From an uncultured Flavobacteriales bacterium (GTDB taxonomy: Bacteria > Bacteroidota > Bacteroidia > Flavobacteriales_E > Vicingaceae): a stretch of DNA of 7,317 bases. The stretch covers positions 1 to 7,317 of the forward strand of contig CALALS010000313.1 of NCBI GenBank assembly GCA_937925525.1. The letters are read 5' to 3'. The notes under the pieces were generated by a model that worked only from the letters and a program-made list of their open reading frames with translations, did not search any database and had not been told where the DNA came from. The position numbers and the translations under genes were made by a program. Of the stretch, positions 1 through 6,345 are shown in pieces (within the stretch, counting starts at the first letter, position 1; each line of letters begins with the position of its first letter).

Positions 1-1246
1 CATTAGGGTCTTGACCGTTGTGCATTTTTGCTAATCCGGCAGAATCTTGAATATGATAAACGCCTGGTAATATACCTCCTGTAGTATAATTTTGAATATA
101 GTTATTTGAAGTATCGATAAATACAGCGTTGATATAATCGTCTCCACTTCCCCCATTACCTGACGATATTTCTAAAGTATCATTGGCAGGTGATATTAAA
201 TAGATATTTAAATCACTTACCCATGTGTGAATAATAGAGTCTATGGTAAGAGATTTTATTGCAAAACACCCATCAAGTGAAGTTGGTAATCCGCAAAAAG
301 CAATACTTGATTTTGCGCCAATTGGGCTATCATCAGGAATAGCAACAGCACCTGAGCTTGATCTAACTAAACCACCGGCAGCAAAATGTTCAGCAGTATA
401 ATTTAATAAAGTATCATTATTTTTAACTGAGTCAGCAGCTAAGAAAGTTGTAGCGTCTAAAGTGTATACTCCCGGAGTTGAAAGATTGGTAGTAGTTGTA
501 AAGTTATAAGTAATGGTGTCTCCAGGCAGTATTTGAATAGTAGATGTTTCCGAAACATAAGTTCCTCCATTAACTCTATATTTTACATCATAAGTTTTAG
601 CGGTATCAGAGCCAAAATTGGCTACCTCAACCGATACAGTTTCATTAGCAGTTAATCCACAACCATTTTTTGGTGAATTAAATGCGACAACGCCTATATC
701 AAATGGAGATGGTTTGAAAACTCTAATATCATCTAACCCTATTGAATATCCCCAGTCAATAAAACCTGTAAATTTAATTCTGGTAGTTGCCGTTAAAGTA
801 GTAAAGGAACTTAAGTTATAGCTTCTTTTAGTCCAAGCATCGGCTTTTGTGAAAATGCTGTCTATTAAAGTCCATGTGGTTCCTCCGTTATTAGAAATAT
901 GAATAGTAGTAGTATTTTGATCTCCAAACCACTCACCTTGAATATGCCAAAAGTCTAAAATATAATTTCCGCTGACCAGATTAATATTTGGAGAAATTAA
1001 TTCGGTTCTGTCACCCGTTCTTGAGTTTACAAAAAAGTTTGCTCCGGTTGTACCATTAAAATAGGTGTTGGCTCCATTCCCCATATTACCGGCACCACCA
1101 TTGGCAGTCCAGTTTAAGGTTCCTGCAACATAATTTTGGGTAAATTGTCCGGGAAAGGTTCCTTCGAAATTCTCAAAGAATGCAACTTGTGAGAATGAAA
1201 AATTGTAAAATACAATACAAAATAATGCTAGTAGTAGTTTTTTCAT
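1..1246 (-). CDS. Secreted multidomain protein with choice-of-anchor-J-like, CARDB/Ig-like and P-domain-like modules (C-terminus outside window)
   Basis: The frame stays open from the ATG at 1246 to the window edge, giving 415 codons without a stop; the C-terminus is missing. Residues 1-19 form a signal peptide (MKKLLLALF start, hydrophobic core, cleavage likely after SFS before Q20). Residues about 24-180 resemble the choice-of-anchor-J/MAM-like jelly-roll of Bacteroidota secreted proteins: ENFEG near the start, then LISPNINL, LDFWH, NNGGTTW and GLDDIRVF. Residues about 184-288 look like a CARDB/Ig-like beta domain (DIGVVAF, VEVANFG, ILPGDTITY). Residues about 297-400 resemble the proprotein-convertase P domain, with the signature HTWVSDLNIYLISP followed by a Gly/Asp-rich turn. 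No catalytic domain is visible. Proteins of this build usually end in a type IX secretion sorting domain, but that part is not in the window. An adhesin or an enzyme accessory region are both possible. The gene starts 40 nt after metZ. Confidence 0.88.
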   Translation of the reverse strand, partial: MKKLLLALFCIVFYNFSFSQVAFFENFEGTFPGQFTQNYVAGTLNWTANGGAGNMGNGANTYFNGTTGANFFVNSRTGDRTELISPNINLVSGNYILDFWHIQGEWFGDQNTTTIHISNNGGTTWTLIDSIFTKADAWTKRSYNLSSFTTLTATTRIKFTGFIDWGYSIGLDDIRVFKPSPFDIGVVAFNSPKNGCGLTANETVSVEVANFGSDTAKTYDVKYRVNGGTYVSETSTIQILPGDTITYNFTTTTNLSTPGVYTLDATTFLAADSVKNNDTLLNYTAEHFAAGGLVRSSSGAVAIPDDSPIGAKSSIAFCGLPTSLDGCFAIKSLTIDSIIHTWVSDLNIYLISPANDTLEISSGNGGSGDDYINAVFIDTSNNYIQNYTTGGILPGVYHIQDSAGLAKMHNGQDPN

Positions 1247-1260
1247 AATAAAAATTTTTA

Positions 1261-1268
1261 CAAAACTA
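1261..1268 (-). promoter_or_regulatory. Possible -7 promoter box for the secreted-protein gene
   Basis: The minus strand reads TAGTTTTG, which fits the Bacteroidota TAnnTTTG box, in the 40-nt gap between metZ and the secreted-protein gene. The expected upstream TTTG about 19 nt away is replaced by TTTA, which overlaps the metZ stop codon. The implied 5' leader would be under 10 nt. This is a weak call; the gene may instead be read through from metZ. Confidence 0.35.
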
Positions 1269-1286
1269 CTTCTTTTATTTTGATTT

Positions 1287-2441
1287 CTAAAATGCTTGTA
1301 TGATATCTTTTTGAATATCCTTGATATTTTCTAAACCTACAGAAATTCTAACTAAACCGGGAGTTATGCCTACCGCAAGTCTTTCTTCTTCAGATAGTTT
1401 TGCGTGCGTAGTAGATGCCGGATGAGTAACTATGGTTCTTGTATCGCCAAGGTTTGCGGTTAAAGAACAAAGCTTTAATTTATTCAAAAAGTTTTTTCCG
1501 GCTTCTATACCTCCTTTTAATTCTATCGCAACCAATCCACCGCCTGTTTTCATTTGTTGTTTAGCAACTTTGTAAGCAGGGTGAGTTTCTAAAAATGGGT
1601 ATTTAACCGATTCAATTTTTTCATGATTAGCTAAAATTTTAGCTAACTCCAGTGCATTTTCAGAATGTTTATCCATTCTCAAGGCAAGAGTTTCTAAACT
1701 TTTTGAAATAATCCAAGCGTTAAAAGGTGAAAGAGCCGGGCCTGTATGTCTTGCAAAGCCTTTGATTTCAGTTATCAACTCTTTTTTTCCGCAAATAATA
1801 CCTCCAAGAACTCTTCCTTGGCCATCTAAATATTTTGTAGCAGAATGAATAACTAAATCAGCGCCAAAATTAACTGGTTGCTGAATATATGGAGTCGCAA
1901 AACAATTATCTACAATTAAAATGAGATTATGTTTTTTAGCAATTTCTCCGGCTTTTTTTAAATCAATAATATCTAGCCCTGGATTGGTAGGAGTTTCTAT
2001 ATATAAAATTTTTGTATTGGATTGAATAGAATTTTCCCATTCTTCAATTTTATCAGCATCAACATAGGTGTGTGAGATGTTCCACTTTGGAAATATTTTT
2101 GTAAAAAGCTGGTGCGTAGAACCAAAGATTGAACGGCACGACAATACATGTTCTCCGGAATTTAATAATGCTCCAAAAGAAGTAAACACAGCTGCCATAC
2201 CGGTAGCAGTTGCCCATCCTGCTTCAGCATTTTCAAGTAAGCAAATTTTTTCAATTAATTCAGTGGTATTCGGGTTTGAAAACCTGCTGTATATGTTTCC
2301 TTCAATTTCATCGGCAAACATAGCACGCATTTCTTCAGCATCATCAAACACAAAACTTGATGTTAAGTGAAGAGGAGTTGAATGCTCATTAAATTGGCTT
2401 CTCTCTAGTTGATTTCTAATTGCTATAGTTTCAAATTCCAT
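1287..2441 (-). CDS. metZ: O-acylhomoserine sulfhydrylase (MetZ-type, PLP-dependent Cys/Met metabolism enzyme)
   Basis: This cytoplasmic PLP enzyme replaces the acyl group of O-acetyl- or O-succinylhomoserine with sulfide, giving homocysteine for methionine synthesis. Its 384 residues match the shorter MetZ/cystathionine-synthase-like length rather than the roughly 430 of MetY. Visible family motifs are YSRFSNPN (51-58), the phosphate-binding TGMAA (80-84), the ETPTNP segment (149-154), Asp178 in VDNCFATP, which should contact the PLP ring nitrogen, and the PLP-lysine motif SATKYLDGQGR with Lys203. Arg365 in VRISVGLE should bind the substrate carboxylate. The SATKYLDGQGR form is typical of enzymes annotated as O-succinylhomoserine sulfhydrylase, but the sequence alone does not fix the acyl group. 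It is the last gene of the met operon; its ATG shares one base with the stop of the OsmC gene (TAATG), implying translational coupling. Confidence 0.95.
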   Translation of the reverse strand: MEFETIAIRNQLERSQFNEHSTPLHLTSSFVFDDAEEMRAMFADEIEGNIYSRFSNPNTTELIEKICLLENAEAGWATATGMAAVFTSFGALLNSGEHVLSCRSIFGSTHQLFTKIFPKWNISHTYVDADKIEEWENSIQSNTKILYIETPTNPGLDIIDLKKAGEIAKKHNLILIVDNCFATPYIQQPVNFGADLVIHSATKYLDGQGRVLGGIICGKKELITEIKGFARHTGPALSPFNAWIISKSLETLALRMDKHSENALELAKILANHEKIESVKYPFLETHPAYKVAKQQMKTGGGLVAIELKGGIEAGKNFLNKLKLCSLTANLGDTRTIVTHPASTTHAKLSEEERLAVGITPGLVRISVGLENIKDIQKDIIQAF

Positions 2442-2854
2442 TATGAATTAAGTTTATATGAGTATTCTATCGTTGCACTTTTTTCTAAAATTCTTGTAAT
2501 AGAGCAGTACTTTTCCATGCTTAAATCGATAGCTCTTTTTAGTTTAGCTTCATCTACTTCTCCTTTTGCCTCAAATACAACATTAATAGTTTCGAAAATT
2601 GCAGGCTGTTCGTTTTTGCGAGTAGCTTCAATTTTTATGGAAAAATCGGTCAATTCAATTTTTTGTTTTTTGAGAATATGAAGCACATCTATTCCGCTGC
2701 ATCCACCTAAACCTGCCAGTAATAACTCCATAGGTCTAAAGCCATTATCGTTCCCTCCAATAGTCGGACTAGCATCAATGTTTATGGTTTTGTTGTTTTC
2801 ATTTTTAGCTTCAAAATGAAAAGCATTATTTAATCTTTGTAATTCAACTTTCAT
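2441..2854 (-). CDS. OsmC/Ohr-family protein
   Basis: This 137-residue protein has the length and fold signature of the OsmC family, whose characterised members use two cysteines to reduce organic peroxides or related oxidants. The first redox cysteine is Cys52 in MELLLAGLGGCSGID (42-56), with Glu43 preceding it; the second is Cys117 in SMEKYCSITRIL. Both reactive cysteines are therefore present. The start shown is the only sensible one, 7 nt after the stop of the preceding transporter gene, and the stop overlaps the metZ start. Its place between a probable sulfur-compound transporter and a sulfhydrylase suggests a role with reactive sulfur species or sulfur-linked redox stress, but that is inferred from context. 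The closest OsmC subgroup cannot be decided from sequence alone. Confidence 0.9.
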   Translation of the reverse strand: MKVELQRLNNAFHFEAKNENNKTINIDASPTIGGNDNGFRPMELLLAGLGGCSGIDVLHILKKQKIELTDFSIKIEATRKNEQPAIFETINVVFEAKGEVDEAKLKRAIDLSMEKYCSITRILEKSATIEYSYKLNS

Positions 2855-2861
2855 AATTTCT

Positions 2862-3293
2862 TTAATGAGGAATTTTTTCTTTTACTATTCCGTAAAATAA
2901 AGTGCCAAATATAGCACTTAGCAAAACTACAAGAATGATTGAATTTCCATTACCTATTAGAGCGTATAATGGTCCCGGACATGCGCCAACTATTGCCCAG
3001 CCCAGCCCGAATAATATGCCTCCAAACAAGTTACTTTTCCATTTTAATGGTTTGGGTTTGAAGATTATTTTCTCACCTTGAAGAGTTTTTATGTCAAACT
3101 TTTTTAAGAGTTGGATAGAAATAAATCCTACAAAAATGGCACTCCCAATTATTCCATACATGTGAAAAGATTGAAAGCGAAACATCTCTTGAATTCTAAA
3201 CCAGGAAACTACCTCTGACTTTATGAGAATAATTCCAAATAGAATACCTAAAATAAGATAGCTAATATTGACAAATGTATTTGATTTTTTCAT
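2862..3293 (-). CDS. YeeE/YedE-type (DUF6691) membrane protein, second half of a split sulfur-compound transporter
   Basis: This 143-residue inner-membrane protein has about four hydrophobic segments (near residues 10-25, 45-63, 88-104 and 115-136). The stretch GWAIVGACPGPLYALIG (98-114) contains GACPG with Cys105, a hallmark of the DUF6691/YeeE-YedE family. Full-length YeeE (TsuA) proteins are thiosulfate importers that move substrate through conserved cysteines. Here the family is split over two adjacent genes, each carrying one Cys motif, and this is the shorter, downstream half. It starts 4 nt after the stop of its partner. The two presumably act together. Thiosulfate is the likeliest substrate, given the family and the sulfhydrylase in the same operon, but other reduced sulfur species are possible. 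Confidence 0.88.
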   Translation of the reverse strand: MKKSNTFVNISYLILGILFGIILIKSEVVSWFRIQEMFRFQSFHMYGIIGSAIFVGFISIQLLKKFDIKTLQGEKIIFKPKPLKWKSNLFGGILFGLGWAIVGACPGPLYALIGNGNSIILVVLLSAIFGTLFYGIVKEKIPH

Positions 3294-3297
3294 GGGT

Positions 3298-3870
3298 TTA
3301 AAGACTAATTAAGTAAGCCATAAATAAATGTGTTGAAATTAAACCGCCAATGAAAAACCCAATGGTGGCGATTAACGATGCAGGATTTAATAATGATAAT
3401 CCCATAATTGAGTGGCCAGATGTGCAACCATTGGCATACCTGGTTCCAAACCCAATTAAAAAGCCTCCGGATATGAAAAATAATAACCCTTTAATTGAAA
3501 ATAAATTACCCCAGTTGAATATTTCTTTAGGAAGTAAGCCTTCCAAATTAGTAATTCCTAACTCTTTAAGTTTTGCAACTGTAATAGAAGAAAGGTTAAT
3601 ATTGAATTCTTCAGGCTGGATAAAAGTTGTTAAATAACCTCCAATAAAAATTCCTCCTACAAAAAAGAAGCTCCATATTTCTTCTTTCCAATTATAGGAA
3701 AAGTAGCTTTTTTTAATGGGAATACATGCGCTGCAAAAATGCCTTAAAGTAGAAGATATGCCAAACGATTTGTTTCCAATGATTAGAAATAAAGGAACAA
3801 AAAGCCCAATTAGCGGCCCGGCAATATACCATGGTAACGGTTGTTTTAGGTATGTAATAATTTCTTCCAT
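3298..3870 (-). CDS. YeeE/YedE family membrane protein, first half of a split thiosulfate-type transporter
   Basis: This 190-residue integral membrane protein has hydrophobic segments near residues 12-32, 65-84, 122-142 and 163-187. The core motif GFGTRYANGCTSGHSIMG (140-157) carries the GCTSGH signature with Cys149, the thiosulfate-contacting motif of TsuA-like YeeE/YedE proteins. A further Cys pair (FCSAC, Cys46 and Cys49) lies after the first membrane segment. At 190 residues it is about half the size of a single-chain YeeE, so it should pair with the DUF6691-type protein encoded next. Its ATG directly follows the hom stop (TAAATG, no gap). The role in sulfur uptake for homocysteine synthesis is inferred from family and operon context. 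Confidence 0.9.
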   Translation of the reverse strand: MEEIITYLKQPLPWYIAGPLIGLFVPLFLIIGNKSFGISSTLRHFCSACIPIKKSYFSYNWKEEIWSFFFVGGIFIGGYLTTFIQPEEFNINLSSITVAKLKELGITNLEGLLPKEIFNWGNLFSIKGLLFFISGGFLIGFGTRYANGCTSGHSIMGLSLLNPASLIATIGFFIGGLISTHLFMAYLISL

Positions 3871-5091
3871 TTATGCGGTAACAAGTTTCTGTTGTTTTTC
3901 AAATTGAAAGTTTTGTTTGATGTTGCTTTTTCCAATAAGTACAAGAGATAAATTTAGTTTTTGAAGTATGTTTTTTACCTTAATCAAATCACTAATTTTA
4001 ATACTTGCAACGGCAAATTTTAAATTGGAATTTTCCACTTTCACAACATTGTTTAGAGGAATGTCGTCAAGCTCAAAATCTAGCGTATATCTTACAAAAA
4101 CATCAATCTCTTTTTCTGTGTTATACTTAGGTTTTTGTGCAGACTTTAGCTTGGAATAATTGTATTTGAATCCATTTTTTACGGCCAAAACATCTGCTAG
4201 AACAGCTGCTCCGGTAGGTTCGCTTCCTGCACCTTTGCCAACTAGAAATTGTTCTCCTGAAAATTCCGGTCTAATTATTATTCCGTTAAATTCATTTTCT
4301 ACCGTAAATAAATTTTCACTTGAGTTAACAAATTGTGGTGCTACTGTTAAAGTGATTTCACCATCAACATTTTCAGCTTTTGCAATTAGCTTAATTTTTA
4401 AATTATTGCTTTTCGCAAACTCAACATCTTTACTGGAAATGTTTTCAATACCATACACAAAAACATTTTCAGGTTTTACAATTACGCCAAATGCATGAGC
4501 AGTTAAAATGACTAATTTATTTAATGCATCAAAACCACCAACATCTAGCGTAGGGTCAGCTTCAGCAAATCCATTTTCTTGAGCTTGTTTTAACGCTTCA
4601 TCATAGCTTATTCCTTCTTCAAAAATTTTACTAAGAATGTAGTTGGATGAACCATTTAAAATTCCTTCTAAACTATAAATTTCTTCGTTGGCAAAATACT
4701 GTTCTAATAATCTGATAATAGGAATTGAAGCAGCTGTGGAAGCTTCGTATAAAAAGCTTGATTGCTTTTGCAGAGAAACCAACTCTTCAAAATTTTCTGC
4801 GATAAGTTTCTTATTGGCAGAAACAACATGTTTTCCTTTTTTAAGTGCTTCAAATACAATTTCTTTAGCGTCTAAGGCATTGTTAATTGCTTCAACCACT
4901 ATAGCTGTTGATTCATCATTTAGCACATCATTTTTTTCAGTAGAAATTAAGTCGGTTGCTCCATTTCTGTCTTTGTTGTTGTGCTTTACAACAATTTTTT
5001 GGACGTCTATTTTTGCTTTTAAGGCTTGCTGGTAAAACCCTTTACCTACTACTCCAAAGCCGAATTGTGATATGTTATATTGCGTATTCAT
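3871..5091 (-). CDS. hom: Homoserine dehydrogenase
   Basis: The enzyme reduces aspartate semialdehyde to homoserine with NAD(P)H, supplying the substrate of MetX. The ATG at 5091 gives 406 residues and puts the Rossmann motif GFGVVG (11-16) at the expected N-terminal place. Other motifs are SANKKLIAE (91-99), EASTAASIPII (116-126), LNGSSNYIL (145-153), FAEADPTLDVGGFDALNKL (175-193) with catalytic Lys192, and GKGAGSEPTGAAVLAD (285-300). An upstream in-frame ATG at 5160 would add 23 unconserved residues and overlap metX by 86 nt; the 5091 start overlaps it by only 17 nt and is preferred. The C-terminal segment (about 328-390) lies where many homologues carry an ACT regulatory domain but shows no clear ACT motif, so feedback control may differ. 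There is no aspartokinase fusion. Confidence 0.95.
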   Translation of the reverse strand: MNTQYNISQFGFGVVGKGFYQQALKAKIDVQKIVVKHNNKDRNGATDLISTEKNDVLNDESTAIVVEAINNALDAKEIVFEALKKGKHVVSANKKLIAENFEELVSLQKQSSFLYEASTAASIPIIRLLEQYFANEEIYSLEGILNGSSNYILSKIFEEGISYDEALKQAQENGFAEADPTLDVGGFDALNKLVILTAHAFGVIVKPENVFVYGIENISSKDVEFAKSNNLKIKLIAKAENVDGEITLTVAPQFVNSSENLFTVENEFNGIIIRPEFSGEQFLVGKGAGSEPTGAAVLADVLAVKNGFKYNYSKLKSAQKPKYNTEKEIDVFVRYTLDFELDDIPLNNVVKVENSNLKFAVASIKISDLIKVKNILQKLNLSLVLIGKSNIKQNFQFEKQQKLVTA

Positions 5092-6124
5092 AGTTGTTTT
5101 GTTTTTTAGTGTTGTGTTTAAAAAATGTATTAATTGCGGTTGATATTTTTTTTGTTTCAATTAAAAAGCCGTCATGCCCGTATAAAGAATCAAGCTTGAA
5201 TAGTGAAGAGTTAGGAATATGTTTTGCTAATATCTCCTGTTCTTGTGGAGGGAAAAGAACATCAGATAAAATAGAAATGACTAAGGTTTTTGCTTTTATC
5301 TTGCTTAGTGCATTTTTTATTCCTCCTCTGTTCCTTCCAATATTATGAGAATCCATGGCCTTACTTAAATACCAGTAAGAGTAGGCGTTAAATCTATTTA
5401 CTAATTTTTCTCCTTGATAATTTTGATAAGATGAAGACTTGAAAAATTTTAGTTCGTCCTCATCATCTTCTTGCGTTGCTTGATATGTATTGTAGTTTCT
5501 GTAGCTAAGCAATGCAATTGCCCTAGCGGCTTTAAGTCCTTTTTTACCCGATTCATTACTGTTAGAATAAAAAGTTCTGTCAGCCTGAATAGCCAATCTT
5601 TGCGATTCATTAAAGGCAATTCCCCAAGGAGAATGTTTTGCATTGGTTGCAAGCAATATCAAGTTTTCAAATAAATCTGGTTGCTGGTAAGCCCACTCTA
5701 AAGCCTGTTGCCCACCCATTGAACCTCCAATAAGTGTTTGAATTTTTTTGATACCCAAATGTTTTCTAAGTAACTCAAGTGTTGAAACAATATCTCTTAT
5801 CGTAAATTCAGGAAAGTAATGATAGTATGGGTTTCCCGTAAGTGAATTAAGACTTAACGGTGAAGTAGAACCATAATGAGAACCTAAAATATTCGCACAA
5901 ACTATAAAGTGTTTTTCAGGGTTGAATAAGTTATTTTCTCCTACTAGTCCTTTCCACCACTCGGTAGGATTAGAATTTGCAGTAAGAGCATGCGTAACCC
6001 AAATTACATTATCAAAGTTTTTATTTGGTTTACCAAAAGTGTGGTAGGCAATAGTTACTTCCGGTAATTTTTTACCTGACTCTAGCGTAATTGGAATTTG
6101 ATGTTTAAAATAATTTGTTTTCAT
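5075..6124 (-). CDS. metX: Homoserine O-acetyltransferase (MetX family, alpha/beta hydrolase fold)
   Basis: MetX transfers an acyl group, usually acetyl from acetyl-CoA, to the hydroxyl of homoserine, the first step specific to methionine. The 349 residues are normal for the family. The catalytic triad is readable: Ser135 in the nucleophile elbow GGSMGGQQALEW (133-144), Asp288 in SDVLFPP, and His317 in GHDGFLIE. The THALTAN (45-51) and NILGSHYGSTSP (78-89) blocks are also typical, the latter with S and H where many homologues have C and G. Whether this enzyme uses acetyl- or succinyl-CoA cannot be settled by eye, since some MetX-fold enzymes are succinyltransferases. It is the first gene of the operon and starts about 215 nt after the end of a SAM riboswitch. 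Its 3' end overlaps hom by 17 nt. Confidence 0.96.
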   Translation of the reverse strand: MKTNYFKHQIPITLESGKKLPEVTIAYHTFGKPNKNFDNVIWVTHALTANSNPTEWWKGLVGENNLFNPEKHFIVCANILGSHYGSTSPLSLNSLTGNPYYHYFPEFTIRDIVSTLELLRKHLGIKKIQTLIGGSMGGQQALEWAYQQPDLFENLILLATNAKHSPWGIAFNESQRLAIQADRTFYSNSNESGKKGLKAARAIALLSYRNYNTYQATQEDDEDELKFFKSSSYQNYQGEKLVNRFNAYSYWYLSKAMDSHNIGRNRGGIKNALSKIKAKTLVISILSDVLFPPQEQEILAKHIPNSSLFKLDSLYGHDGFLIETKKISTAINTFFKHNTKKQNNYEYAI

Positions 6125-6156
6125 GTATGATAATTGATGTTTAAAATTGAGAATAA

Positions 6157-6195
6157 ACGCCTCTTTTTGAGAGTGCTCAAATACTAAGTAGGCGT
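6157..6195 (-). terminator. Possible attenuator hairpin (3:4) before metX
   Basis: On the minus strand ACGCCT (6195-6190) pairs with AGGCGT (6162-6157), six bases each. Between them lies a perfect small hairpin, TTTGAG-CACT-CTCAAA (6181-6166). The 3' arm is followed by TTTATTCTCAATTTT, a loose U-rich tract, so this could be a weak intrinsic terminator about 33 nt before the metX start. The upstream arm overlaps the arm used by the hairpin at 6188-6218, so the two cannot form together. Termination is inferred; the U-tract is imperfect. Confidence 0.5.
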
Positions 6196-6218
6196 AATGT
6201 TTTTTGATTACTACCTAC
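6188..6218 (-). promoter_or_regulatory. Alternative (2:3) hairpin overlapping the leader-ORF stop
   Basis: GTAGG (6218-6214) pairs with CCTAC (6192-6188), and GTAAT (6211-6207) pairs with ATTAC (6198-6194), around a loop of CAAAAAAC. The 5' side covers the last Cys and Arg codons and the stop of the leader ORF. The 3' side contains bases needed by the downstream hairpin, so this structure would act as an antiterminator. Its formation would depend on where the ribosome sits on the Cys codons. Confidence 0.5.
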
Positions 6219-6339
6219 AACAACACCAACACATACAATGTGTGTGGGATGAAATAAAAGAAGTTGTAGAAATACCGATTTGGTAAGATAGTTCCTGCTC
6301 GGCTTGTTTTGTGTTTTCTTTGCGTTTTGTTGTTTTCAT
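6211..6339 (-). CDS. Cys-rich leader peptide ORF (42 codons) between SAM riboswitch and metX
   Basis: An ATG at 6339 lies six A residues after the riboswitch closing helix and opens a 42-codon frame. The N-terminal part is hydrophilic (MKTTKRKENTKQAEQEL) and the rest is rich in Ser and Thr. The last nine residues are H-C-M-C-W-C-C-C-R, then TAG and an in-frame TAA. Five of the last eight residues are Cys, all encoded by TGT, with one Met and one Trp among them. No domain is expected; the composition is that of a ribosome-stalling leader such as those of amino-acid biosynthetic operons. It should report cysteine supply (charged tRNA-Cys) to the metX operon. Poly-Cys leader ORFs are known in actinobacteria; I know of no established example in Bacteroidota. 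The T/G-rich DNA could give TGT runs by chance, so conservation is the deciding test. Confidence 0.6.
   Translation of the reverse strand: MKTTKRKENTKQAEQELSYQIGISTTSFISSHTHCMCWCCCR
6214..6270 (-). promoter_or_regulatory. 1:2 pairing within the leader ORF, enclosing a small hairpin
   Basis: TCTACAAC (6270-6263) pairs with GTTGTAGG (6221-6214): seven Watson-Crick pairs plus one G-U. The enclosed segment folds on itself at 6226-6247, with CCA/TGG and ACACAT/ATGTGT around a TGT loop and one bulged C. The 3' strand GTTGTAGG is also the 5' arm of the hairpin at 6188-6218, so this would be the 'no ribosome' state that frees the downstream terminator-like hairpin. Confidence 0.45.
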
Positions 6340-6345
6340 TTTTTT

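Noticed and set aside
618..821. Plus-strand frame of 67 codons within the secreted-protein gene
   Set aside because: It is antisense to a minus-strand frame with a signal peptide and recognisable domains, and its own translation resembles nothing known.
1247..1286. Intrinsic terminator after metZ
   Set aside because: The short gap has only a TAAAAATTTTTA palindrome with no GC stem, so no terminator is supported and read-through into the secreted-protein gene remains possible.
5092..5160. Upstream start for hom at 5160 (23 extra residues)
   Set aside because: The extension is unlike homoserine dehydrogenase N-termini and would overlap metX by 86 nt; the start at 5091 puts the NAD-binding motif at the normal position.
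5449..5652. Minus-strand frame of 67 codons inside metX
   Set aside because: It is an out-of-frame shadow of metX on the same strand; metX has a complete catalytic triad and no frameshift.
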